Of a stretch of DNA of 64,000 bases, positions 1 through 12,900 are shown one piece after another (within the stretch, counting starts at the first letter, position 1; every line of letters begins with the position of its first letter). This DNA is from Macquaria australasica. Its lineage: Eukaryota; Chordata; Actinopteri; Centrarchiformes; Percichthyidae. The position numbers were made by a program, and so were the translations under genes. The notes below the pieces were generated by a model. That model was not told the origin of the DNA, searched no databases, and was given only the letters and a program-made list of their open reading frames with translations. Location of the stretch: NCBI GenBank assembly GCA_005408345.1, contig SEMN01000567.1:264778-328777 (forward strand), in the 5' to 3' direction.

Positions 1-3000
1 AAACTACAGTTCAAATTAGCCTTGTGCTCATTAAAGTATGCTATAAAGCTATGGAAAGTAGCTACAGTAGTTCACATGAAAAGACCATCAGCTAGGGCAC
101 TGGCTGTATAATATATGGGAAATTGGACTATAAAGAGAAGCCACACGCTGTGATAGTTTGTCGGGATAAAAATAGCAATACTTATGGGGAGATTATGTGA
201 AGACTGTATGTCAGACTAGCAGCCTGCATGAAGGATTCGTCTCATGCTGCACTGTACATTCATCTGCCACCCCATTCCTCTTAATTTTTGTCACTCCAAC
301 AAGCCTCGATACTTATTTAGGCTCATATACGCTGGCATGACGTCACATACACACACACATACACACATTCACTCACTCAACGGTAAAACTGAGTTGGCGG
401 GTGAGGTGTCAGCATCACTTCAGAGACAGCTTGATGACAATCCAGCTGGAGTCACACTTTTAAAGGTCACACACTCTTTTTCTTTCTCTGTCTGTCTCGC
501 TCTCTCACACACACACACACACTTACACGCACAGTTTAATTAAAAGCTGCAATCAAGCTGACTTCTGCATGTATTAACACCTCTCACAGACATGAGAATG
601 TCGTCATACCACTGAAGTTATGAAAGTCTGGAACATTTAACTAATCTGTGCAACTTAGGCTGGTTGTGAAGACCTTCAAAGGACTTCTCACAAATGAGGA
701 AAAAAAACTCTGAAAGCCAAAATGAGGAAATTATTCATGCTAACATGTCACTTACCTCACAGTGGAAAAACAAGGCAAAGTTGTAGCCTACTTTCCATCG
801 TTTGTATTTAACTGCTGCCACTGCCACTACCTATTTACCCAAGTGAATGTCAAGACAATCCAAATATCATACACGTGAATGTCAATAGAAATAACTAGAC
901 TGTTGTGGTGAAAAGTTCACCTTCAAATGTAGCTTTCAATTTACCAGTTAATCTACATTTCAACCCTCACCTATCGTCATGATCTCTGGGTAGTGACCAA
1001 AATAATGAAACTGTTTCCTTCACCCTCTGGGCTAGTCTTTAGAGACAAGGTGAGGAGCTCAGATATCTGAATGGAGCTCAGATTAGAAACCCTGCTGATT
1101 CACAGTGAAAGTAGCCAGTTGAGGTGGTTCAGACATCTTATAAGGATGTCTCCTGTATTCCTCCCTTTGGAGATATTCTGGGAACATCCAACTGGGAGAA
1201 AAACCGGGGGCAGACCCAAAATACACTAGATGAATGACATATCCTACCTATATTGGGAAAGCCTTGGGTTCCTCTGGGAAGAGTTGGATGTCACTAGAGC
1301 AAATGATGTCTGATCTACTTTGCTTAGCCTGCTAAGACTGTGATCCAGACCCAGAAAAGCAGTTGATATGGATGGCTGAGGACTGTTCACTTTTTTGTGT
1401 TGTTTTTTTGTTTGTTTTTTGTTAATCCGGCATACACAGCATACAGCACCACAAAGAATCTGGTACCAGCCTCCACAGTATTATTGGTTTATTTTATTGA
1501 TGTGTACTCTGATTCTGTATTTTGACAATATATTGTATGTACTTTCCACTGCAGAGTAGTACTATTTATTAATCTGTGACAAAGGCTTCAGCTGATTGCT
1601 AAAATGCAAGCCTGGTCAAATAACAAAAGGTCCTTAGCCCCACTAGCAGCCCCTAGAGGTCTGAATGGTCATTGTCCTGAGGGTGGTGCAGGCAGTGGAG
1701 TCTTTACCTTTGGGAAAACAAAATGTTCCTCAGCAAATTTAATGACAATCTGCCTATTAAATTTGGATTTTCCTTGTGTATCCATTTATTATTTAATGCA
1801 TTCATTCCTCTCTCTCCCCTCCTTCTTTTTTTGGTCACATAATCTGCACTGGGCCCTTCCAGAGACTTGGCGGCAACCTGGGACTCTCTCCACTGGTGCA
1901 GGGCAGCATGGACAGTTAGGGAGGGCTAAATCTCCATAAAGCCTCCATTTAAATATAACTAAATTTAAATAGGCTTGCTAGTCCCTAAAGAACTGTCTCA
2001 CTCCCGAGGGTCTTTGGGCAGTTCTGGAAGAGAAGCAAACTTGACCCATGAAAGGACAGCGCCCTCCCATAAGGGTCTGAGGGTGGCCCAAGGCAGGGTC
2101 AACATCACACTCTCAATAATATACTAAAGGGAATAAAAGAAAAGGGGAAAAAGGAACCTCAAGGATACACACACTGCGTTTTGGTGAGTAACACTGACTG
2201 TTAACATAATGTTTGTTTGTTTACAAGAAAACTCCACAGACCACCTTTATTTTGTTTAAACCAGAGCACATAAATACAGCTAAAATCATAACCTCGAGCT
2301 CATTAGAACCGTTGATCATACAGACCAGGAACCAATGAGCAGTGATATTCTATTTGTTGTTGTGTTGTTGTAGGTTTGTCACAGCATGCATAAGAGCACG
2401 TAGACCGGCAAAAAAGCATGCAGGGGCCCTTACACAATCAATTATTTAGTATTTTCTACCTTTTCAAATGGTAGTCTAAATTATGTCAATTAAAGCTTTA
2501 TTTAATGAATTTGTCCTTGAAATGTTGAAGAGCTATTAGTGTGACTCTGCAGAGGTCATCTGGTATTGGTCACATTTTGCTTTGTGCTTGCTCTTAAAAA
2601 GAGTAAAAGAGTGTATTTAGTCTTGTTCAGTATTCTCAGATCACAATTTCTGTGTTATTTCTATTTTTAAAAAGCTATTTAACTTATTTTGTATAACGTA
2701 TTCTTGATTCTTGATTTTCCAAGTCCACACCTTTCTCAAAATAAATTACTGCAATATAATTGTTAAACATTGAAACCATATTATTAGTTTTCACACGGTT
2801 AACTCTATAGTACTTTAAACCACCTTTTTATGGCATAGGCTTTTCCATGCTGATTCCTCACTCATCCATCAAAATAAGCACTCAAAGCCCAAAGCCACCT
2901 GCAGTTCGGTAAAACAAATGTTTAGGGACTTATTCCATCTTAGGTACACTTTACAAGGTAGAGGCACTAGTGCCTACCATTTGCTCCACTTAATAAACTC

Positions 3001-3834
3001 TAAACACTCCCTCAATCCCCTGTGTTTGAGTTGAGGATGTAGCCCAGCAGTATCAAAGAGCAGCGGGAAAGAGATACGGAGTGACAGCATTGTCATATAA
3101 ATTCTCATTCCTACCAAAGACACATCTCACTTAGGCTGAGGTGAACAGATAGGGCCCATGCAAAGCCACTGTACAAATAATTGCTAGGCCATAGTTGCAC
3201 CTGTCAAATACGGTTAACCATCTGGGTTTCAGTAGACAAGAAAAAGGGAAGAGAATAGATAAGCTCCATTTAGTTTGGGAGGTGATGTGCCTTAAATTGC
3301 AGTGGCAGCTGTAAAAGGGCTTGTGCTCGCACACTAAAGAAACGGAAAGTGAGATAAAAGAAAGCATCAGGCTGGAGAAAATAATCTTGGCAGAGGTGTG
3401 TCAAGGCCATCATGGCCATCTTTAATTTGAGGAGTGTAGTGAACTGTTACCTCAGAAGGATGAAATGTTATGAAGAATTGTGTATGTGCATTTATATCAC
3501 AAAACTATTAGGTGATTTATTTTTCCCTTGTAAGCACATACACCACCATATACATTAAAAGGATGTAGGATGTAAGATATGTTTGCTTTACAAGTGAGTA
3601 TATTTTAATATTTCTCTTCACCCTGTATCTGCAGATGATGTTTCTCTATAGAACATCTATTTTCAGAAGCAAAAGCAATTCAAAGGCACAAACAGTAGAC
3701 CCACTGTATGATAATATGGATCAAATGATGATTAGATGTGATTGCACACCTCTTATGACAAACTCCATTACTGTCCTAATGTGTCATGTGCATGGACTAT
3801 CAAGGCTGTGTGTGTTATGGAAGCCTGGCCCTAC
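1..3834. other. nphp4 intron 6 (partial), no exon recognised
   Basis: Presumed intronic because exon 6 ends at 3,835 and the gene continues leftward. It holds CA microsatellites near 347-367 and 508-522, a degraded non-LTR fragment at about 1,022-1,385 and T-rich runs near 1,390-1,420. I looked on the minus strand for the next nphp4 segment (human RRLRVGVHNGLGFVQ) and did not see it. Confidence 0.6.
1022..1385 (+). mobile_element. degraded 3' end of a non-LTR retrotransposon
   Basis: The run GGTGAGGAGCTCAGA..., GAGGTGGTTCAGACATCTT, CCTCCCTTTGGAGATATTC, CAACTGGGAGAAAAACCGGG and CAGACCCAAAATACACTAGA follows the widespread reverse-transcriptase C-terminal consensus (GAGGTGGCTCGGGCATCT, CGGGGAAGACCCAGGACACG). 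It has many mutations and no intact frame. Confidence 0.65.
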
Positions 3835-3971
3835 TGTGTTGTGGTAGTCAGCACTGATCAGCTGCAGCAGCTGGCTCTCAAACTTCTCCAGGGACGGCTG
3901 GAGGGAGATGGTCAGTCTGTTCAGGGTGAAGGGCAGCATCTTGAGCAGCTGAGGCCTCAGCAGAGCATCAC
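3835..3971 (-). CDS. nphp4: nphp4 coding exon 6 (about residues 225-270)
   Basis: Acceptor TGTCACCAG; encodes GDALLRPQLLKMLPFTLNRL, then ISLQPSLEKFESQLLQL, matching human GDALRKPRLQKP ... PSLEKFEEELLEL. The right edge is firm. The left edge (donor GTAGGG, ending ...DYHNT, phase 0) is the weaker border. I could not find the next exon in the leftmost 3.8 kb. Confidence 0.9.
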
Positions 3972-6900
3972 CTGGTGACAGTACGAACATAGCATCAGCG
4001 TATCAACATGCCATGACATTTACATGATTATATCATATTTAGATTACTTCCGGGTCTCTTCCTCTGGTTTGTTCATTTTGTTTTCAGCTCCGAAAAAGTC
4101 TGTTCTGTTGGGAATGCCGTGAAGGATAAACAACTGAAAACCACCATCTAGTGAAATAAATGTGTGAAACAAGTTGTGAAATATATTTCAGTATATGCCT
4201 TTTTGTGACCCATTTGCAAAGTTCCTTGACATTCCCCATAGTCCCCAGAAAATTTATCATGGCAACCCAGAAGTTCTAGAAACCTAAAAGAGTAAGATCA
4301 AGTGGAACAACACATGGTTTGATACAGTTTTATAGCCATGCTGATTCTACTTATGTGTCTGCGTTATCTTAGAAAGCAAGTGGAACTTACTTTATCAGTA
4401 GTGTCTACTCAGCGCCAAAGTGTTAGTTTCCAGAAACACTTGCTGTTTTATGGCAGCTTTTCTTTTTAATGTCTGCCTCACCCTGGACTCCAGAGACGCT
4501 CCACTTCAAATGTTATATACTCCTAGAATGTATGTTAAAGTTTGACCTTCACTTTTGTTGCTTGCATTTTAACCACACTAGCAGCTGGCTCTGTGAATGG
4601 CAATCTCAATCTGTCAGTCGTTTGGTTGGTCAGTTGGTCTTGAAATTTCTCAACAATTATATGATGAATTGCCATTAAATGTGGTAAAAATATCCATAGT
4701 GCCCAGAGGATGAATCCTAATTACTGTGGTGATCCCCTGACCTTTCACCTAGAGTCACCAGAAGGTAAAAAGTTGAATACGCCCCCTTCATATATTGAAA
4801 AAACCACTGACACACACCCCTCAGATCATCAGAGTATTGATCCAGCATCCCTCCATCTTGCCATGTTAATGCCTACATCTGGTTGTCAGACAGAATTCAT
4901 AGAACTGTAGTTACATATTTAACTCTCTGTTTAATGTCCACACTGGCTGTATAACTAGAATTTCAGTTGCACAACCTAAAAAGTCTATTTTACCGACCGA
5001 CATTGAAAGCTGTGACAGTAAATTAAGCCTCCCACCTTCAGTGACGGCCAAGATGGTGGTTCAGAGGTGTATTTGTCTGAACTGCTAGCTTAACAAGGCT
5101 ACAGCAGATGCAGCGCAGGCAGTGGAGAGCAAACACTGTAACACTGTAAACTACTAACTACTACTTACCAAAATCAAGCAGATTGTTCCATGCATTCCAT
5201 CAAGCATTCAATTTTTTATTGTCATATTCATACTCCCTGATGAAGATATTGATGAGCTGGATGAGGAAACTCAACCCTCACTCTGATTATGAATATATTT
5301 GAGTAGAACATTTCTGAGAGACAGCGGCTCCATCCAAATGACTGCTCCATTGATTTGTGGTAAGCTGCCTAATGCAAATCACTGGAATATTTATACGACA
5401 GAGAGAGATACCAGTGCTTGTGTCAAACAATTCAACAAAACTGATTCCATCGGGATACTTGTCGTAAATTGAATCGACTGAAGAAAGCATCTCAGCCAAT
5501 GGATGAAGCGGGAAAGCCTGTGAAGCCCACAATCACCCCTTTCAGACACAACAAAGAGAAAATAGCCAGTGTGATTGTAATCTCGTCAAGAGTAATGTAG
5601 CCATCAAGCGTTTCATTGCAGCCCTTGTCTCTGGAGCGCGGAGCTGGACTGTTCTGAATGCAGCGTGAATATCAAACCGGTGGCTGAGGTCTTAAAAGGC
5701 AGCTTAGGTCTCTGCTGCTCACAGCCCCAGAACATGAAGAGGATTAGCCAGCTACCATACCTCCCACTGACTCCCAATGATTATAGCTCTGCACTGTCAG
5801 ACTTCATTACATTCCCCCTTAGAAACTTACTTTCTAAGTACTGCAGACATTTCAACTTCTGATGGACTTAAGTTTCCAAAAAAGGCCACTATTAAGCACC
5901 ATGATGAATGTCCTGTGTGTTATTTTGACAGCTGGTGAAAGACAAGTGAGTGGTTGCCGAAGTATGTTATTGCTGAAGGTGTCGGATTGAGCCATGTCAT
6001 ATTTTGATTAATCTAGCTTCAGTTTAGGTGTTCACTTAAACTGTTTGTTTACATGTTTTTGACAGATGAATAGGGACTGAATGTGCACCAAGAGTATCTG
6101 TACAGTATCTGTAGTTTAAGAATGAAAGCAGCACGGCTATTGATTATTGAATCTCATACTTTCTTTAATGGGCTGCACGTAGCTGCACAGTCAACACAGA
6201 CTTAAGAATGGGAACAGACACCCCACATATGACTGTTTCTACCAACATACATTTTTTGGCCTTGTCTGAAAGGAGCACATATTGAACGAATGAGTGAATA
6301 CAAAGGACAAGTCTAATTAGAGTTGTGTCATTAGAAAAAGCCTCTAATCCTGCTCAAAAAGTGTGACTACCTCAGGAAACTGACAGAAGTAAAAAGTATT
6401 TACTTTACATACTGCAATTTGTACCAAAAAGACAAAGAAATTGAGGAAAAATGTTAAAGAGACATGGACAACATGGACTATAATGTCTGCATAGAGGGCT
6501 GGAGGTGAGTGAACTTCACAAGAGTGATGTAAACTTCAGTATGATTTTATCGACCGACTACCAACACCAACTGAGCCAGACTTCTCACACATTTTCCTGT
6601 TTTGTGAGTTTTCATCTTATCCTGATAATTTACCCATCTATTTTTACATGAGTCAAGAAAAGATTAATGAACATGCAGGCTCTTTAACAACCACATGCTC
6701 ACGTTCCTACAGGTCTTCTAATTTTGCCAACTGAGGCCTTCCACTGAAGTAACTGGGAGTCAAAGATCTCACAAGAGCAACTGTTATTGTGGGGGTGCAT
6801 ATTACTCATTCTTTGACCCAGCACCCTCCCAGTGATGTGAAGTTTACCTGTTGGGGAAGCTGCAAGCCCGGGAATGTTCTCATCTCCAGAAACAAGGACA

Positions 6901-9900
6901 TTCTCTGGAAGGAGGTGCATCATGGAAACCAGTGCAGGGTGGTTTTTTATCACACAGTCCAAATGTGCTCCATCAATAGTCTTCAGGAGACTGCTGTCTG
7001 CAAAATAAGACATATTTGTGTAGAATTATTTTACTATTTCACTTGCATTTCATGACAAACAGGGAAACTACTCTGAATACAAATTAGTTAGATATGATAT
7101 TCCACCCCACCATCATCCCCAACACACATCATCCATCTCACTGGTGCGTCAGAGTCTAATATTTCCCCAGAAGCAATGAGTCACCTGACAATGTGACACC
7201 CAACACACAGACACTTCCATTTTTCAATATTCCATTTGGGTCTTGGTGACCTAGGTGCAATGTTCCATTACACTGCGAGCATCGTTTTCCAGGGCTAAAC
7301 TGAAATGACAACCATTCAACTTGGAAAACACGCTCCTCCAGAAGAGCACTGCAGCGTAGATGAGGCACAAGGTATGAGCAATGAGGTAGACATTGTCATC
7401 TTTCAAGCAGGTCATCCAATGACAAGTGACGATCCACAATTCCTGCCATCAACACAAAGCACAGACCATTTGGAAGGTGAGCAAAGTGGTGTTTGATGCG
7501 CTGCGTATGTTGGCTTCCTTCAAGCCTGAACAGCATCACAATTTTTCACCCTGACAGGGTTAATGATTGCACCTTCAACAGCATCAGTGACAATCAATAC
7601 AGGAAGTTCCATGCACTCCCATAGGCTGTTTCAACAACATGACAGTGAGCTATCTGAAGGTGAGTCATTACAGATAGTAAAATGGTGGTGTTGTCCGAGA
7701 GCATTTAAGTGCTGGGATGTGGTGTTTTTTTTGTTGTTGTTTTTTTTGGTTCATACTTATCATGGTAAACAAAGCGGTATGATGATGATAGTTTGTTGTG
7801 GTTTCCTTCCTTTACATACTGTAGGATAATTGCATGACAACAGTACAGCAGTTCTGAAGAAACAGAGGGAGGTATTCAAACTGAAACTATGGATGGATTT
7901 ACAACCTCTTCTACCTCATAATAGCATAACACCTGTACAATTTAACGCAATATACTGTAATACAATAGTTCTGCACTAACTACTACCTTCATAAGCCTTG
8001 TATGTTCCAATGTGTTTGTGCTAAAACTTAAACATGGTTAAAAGATGGTTGAACTTTTTTCAACTTGCCACCACAGCTCATCATGTGACCATGGCAACCA
8101 CAGAAAGAAAAACAATGTAGGAGCTAATTTTACTGGTATCTAAGTTTCATGAAATATCCATACAATTCGTCACCAACAGTGAACCAACATACAAACAATT
8201 AACAAAAACAGTTTGTAGCAACATCAGCTGTGAAGTTTGATTATTTGGTCTGGATCAATAAGCAATGTTTATGATATTAGTTAGCTAAACTTGCTATATT
8301 AATTGTGTCATATTGCTAACTATTTCCACTATTATAAGCTACAACCTGCTGTATTTGGCTACACCCTTTCAAAATACAGAACACTGACATCACGGGAGCC
8401 AAACGCAGTGGTAACCGCTCAATGTCTGAAAGCACCTTTAGACTGGCTAATAGGCTAATAGATCGCTTGTAGGAAATGGTTCATGGTTTAAAGAAACAAT
8501 CTTTGTTTTCCTGTCATGCAACCTCTTGAATAATGACTGTTCTCTCTGAGAGGCAAAGGTGGAAGAAGTGTGATGTTGGTATAATGCCACAAAACCTCTC
8601 AGGGAGGAGGTCAGGATGGAAGGCTTGAGCATACAAAGTGATTTCGATACCACTGTTCGCATCCCATCTCCTACCAAAAGTCAGCGTTGGTTTCTGATAC
8701 CTATGACCATAATCTTTCCCTAACCTCAATCAAGTAGTTTTAGTTGCCTGAACCTAAACAACCTTAACCATAGCGGTGGCCAATCAGAAAACCTACGCAT
8801 GGATCATTTTTGAAACTGTTATTTGTTTTGACAGTCTCGACAGGTGGGGTAAACTAAACATGTCAATCATCTATGCAGTTTTTTGTCTAAAAAGATTAAG
8901 ATTGTTCAAAATTTTGATTGTTTATAATTTGTCAATTATACTGTATATACCAAAATTATACTCATGTGGCCGGTGTGTCCAAGAGTGTGGGAGCAGCCCA
9001 GAATGTATGACCACGCAGATTGTACATGCTGACAAACGTGCAAACATGTTCATGTATGCAAACACCCAATGTAGTATAAACAGCATCACTGTCCATGTCT
9101 GTTTTGGAGTATATCTGGCTTTTAATGTACAGCAGAAAACCTAAGTACTCCTTACCAGCCATCAAAATATGCAGCCACAGCATCATAGATCTAATAAAAA
9201 CTACCTGTAATCCACACAGCAGCAGTTGTTCTCTCAATAAATTGTATGTATCAGCTTTTAAAACATCAGTGCATTTTTTTTCTAGTTCTGACTGCCTTAC
9301 AAACTTTGCCCACAAGAAAAAAAAGTTTAATACCCGGAGTATAGAAATAAAGTTCAGCCTTCTATGAGGAAGAAAACAATTTGTTCAGATACTGCCCATT
9401 GGTAGCTTCACAATGAATTCAGTGAAGTACACTTCAAAACAAACTGGTAAATCCATCACTAACGTATTTATGCTACTACGTTATGTTTAAGAACCCGAGA
9501 AATAAAACATTTGTAATCTTTTTTACCAAGGAAATAAAAACAGCAAAATAACAAATGGATCACTATGGGATCAGCTGAATAGCATGACTGAAAAGAAAGT
9601 CGATTTTAAGTTAAATTTATTTGAAATAAATTGTATTTTTGGGACTTGAGGGAGAGGGACATTTCTGTTAATAAAGGAGTTCTTTTTCAATCATATAAAA
9701 AATATGGAAAGCTGATGAGTTCACAGGAAGGATGGGTAGAACGTCCATTTCTGCTGTAGACAGCTTTTCATCCATTTTCAGGGCAGTGCCTTTATCTTTA
9801 AAGTCAATGAAAGGGGATTGAGAAGGAAAGAAGATGATGGACTATATTGCTGTGTTCTCCTCCCCTCCCTGTCGTTGACTCATCCCGCCAAACCCTTTAA

Positions 9901-12900
9901 CTCTCTCTCTCAGTTAACTTACTACTAAGAAAGTGCTTACGTCTAAAGCCAAAGAAGGAAAATGGTTTGGGGAAATCTCAGAGGTTGCAGCACAGCTTCA
10001 ACTCTGTTCTACAAACGTTTTCAGCACCTTTCATTGAAAAGGTGTTTTTACCATGAAACACAGAAAAAAGTAGGATGGGTATGAAGGGAGAGAGCAAGGG
10101 AGGGAAAAATCAAACATAGAACTTTCTTGACACAGATGGTGCCCAGGTGTTGGCAACTTTTTCATCATTTATTTCTTGTTATTCATTATGCATCAAGCTT
10201 GGATTTCAGCAGTCAGATGCTGTGCATAGATTAGAAAACTACCCCAAAATTTCTTTACAGCATTGGTGTGGTACCTCAGAGTCAGTTGAGCAGCAACTTG
10301 GCAAGAGATGTGAAAGCAAGGAAGTGAGGGGGGAGAACAAAAAATGGCTCAGCATCAGACAAACAGAGGCAGTGGTTTGGGGAGATGGTTGAGTGGGAAA
10401 GAAGTAATAAAGATGAATACCAATGGGGTGATTTTCGAGAGAAGGTTTTACTGCCAATTTAGGTAAGAGTGTAGGGATTTGAAGTGGTGACTTGCGAGAT
10501 TCATTTGTTTCTATGTTTGGTACTAAACACTAATCACTACTTTGGTGCTTCAGCATGTCACTTCCCAGAGATCACCTGTCAAACAGTGAAGCCAGTTCTT
10601 GGGGTGTAAACCTCAGGCTTTGCCACAAAGCTTTATCTAAAACGATTCAATATTTGTGCTGAAATGATTATGTTGATTAATCGATTAAGGTGTAACTTCC
10701 AAACATTCCCGGCTTCTAGCTTCTTGAATATGAGACTGTGCTGCTTTTTTATACATCATTGTGAATTGTTTGGTTTTGTACTGGTGGTCAGACATATCAA
10801 GGAATCTGAAAACATCTACTTGGACTCTGGGAAATTTTAAGTGCATTTCCAGACTGATAGTGGATTTGTGAGGCAGATACTGATATTTGAGAATTAAAAA
10901 ATCCGATACTGATATATCAGCCAACATTTCATACAATATTAAGGAATTGTTACCAACATATGCACTGAGTAGGACATTTTACAGGTCAAAAATTTGCTTG
11001 TTAGTGCTCTCTGGTGGACAAACCACATAATGGCGTCACTATTTCTCAATTACCTCATATTTCTGGCATTTCTTGTTACTTATCAGTCAACACACATGCT
11101 GATACCAACATATATTTGCGATAGCTAGTATCAGCCAATATATTGGCCCAGCCGGCTCTAATTTACAATTAATTCCACCTAATGGCAATTAGGAGAAAAC
11201 TGCTTTGAGGTGGCTCAGATGAAGCCATGCTATCACAAGTGAGAAGGTGTCAGTGCAAGAGAATCTGCAATGAGTCTCACAAATCCAGTTATTAAAACTG
11301 GGCTCTTTATTTCATAGCTTTCACCATAATTATTATTGGTTACAATAACATTACACCCACACCAAAGTAAAGCAACAAAAACGACATGTGAGAAACACAA
11401 GCCGTCATATGATCAGACATTTTGTAAACATGTCAGCAGTTAAAACAGAAGTAAACTAAACCACGTAAAATTGAGTGTGAGCACACTCCAAATGTTGATA
11501 ATTCCTCATTACAAAGGAAAACTGTGCGTGCGCACAACTACTATAAGTACTATAGGTCAGAACTGAACCAAGAAGTCAGTATGTAACATTTGGTGGATGT
11601 TTGCAACAGAGAATTTGGGTAATAATTTTAGCAGTCAACTTTTCTCTTCTAAATCAGATTGGCTAACCTGGGGATTTGTTTAAAACCTGTCTGATTGTCT
11701 GACTGCTCGGGTTTCTTGCCCCGCTGATCTTCTATTTAGCGATGACACTATGTTCTAAGATCTCGACAATTAACTTGGTGAGAACAATGTTATCATAAGA
11801 ATGGGAATGTAGGATATGAATGTTGCCCAAAACTACAAAAATAAGGCTCAACTTGTTGGAAACTGGAATTACCCTTTAACAAAGTTAAACTCTGTTAATG
11901 CCATTGTCTTCCTTGTTCATCCATCCATCCATCCATCCATTATCTATGCCGCTTATCCTCAGAGGGTCGCGGGGGGCTGGAGCCGATCCCAGCTGACATT
12001 GGGCGAGAGGCAGGGTACACCCTGGACTGGTCGCCAGTCAATCACAGGGCTCTTCCTTGTTCAATGAGGGGTTTTTGCTGCTCAAGATACCTACACAGTA
12101 GTACATGGTTCTTGGTCTACTTCAAAGGAACTGTTGTTGTAGTTGGTGAAAATGTTAGTTTTTTTGGAAAGAATTTACCATAAAAAGGTTTTCAAGGACT
12201 GGGTAGTTTATACTGTTCTGTATCAGTCAGCAATAGAGATACATCTTATACATGAAAACACATTGTTAGTAAAGTTGTAAAGCAGAGTTTGCTCAGTATG
12301 AGCCTAAAGTGGAACAGGTTCCAGGTGGAGGAGCCACAATAGGGGAAAAGTGTTGTTTAACTTTATTATGTCTGTTGGAAGTTTGACGTTCACCCAAACA
12401 GCAATAAAGCTTAGTGTAGGTGGTAAAAACAAACACTTATGTGGGATGTCTTAGAGTTAGATATGCAGGGTAAACCTTTTTGAAGGCACAAGCAAACCTC
12501 TTTATCTTAGCCACAGAGAGGCTTTTTGGTGTGTCAGTGACAAAATTTGTCACAGCACTACCTTTCTGTCCCCCACTCACAGACATACACACAATAAATT
12601 GATGCATCGTGGTGTTGCTTCAAATTACGATATGCTAATATGAACACAATGTACCATCTGTTTGTCCTCTCATCACACTAAGAGGGCCCCAAGCAGCCCT
12701 CCATCCCTCTCATTCCATTTTTTCTTCTCTCTACTCCTTCCCCTTTTCTCCCAGTTGGTTGAGAAGAGAAGCTTAGATCAAGCCAATAGGCTTACTGCCT
12801 CCCTTCGTGCTTGTTTCCTCCTCCTTTCTTGCCTCCCATCCTTTAAGACTTTCAAAAGCCCCAAGGCAACTTCCTTTCCTCTATCTTGTCTCCTTTTCCC

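Noticed and set aside
3131..3367. Candidate further nphp4 exon on the minus strand
   Set aside because: Its translation does not match the expected next NPHP4 segment and no clean splice sites were seen.
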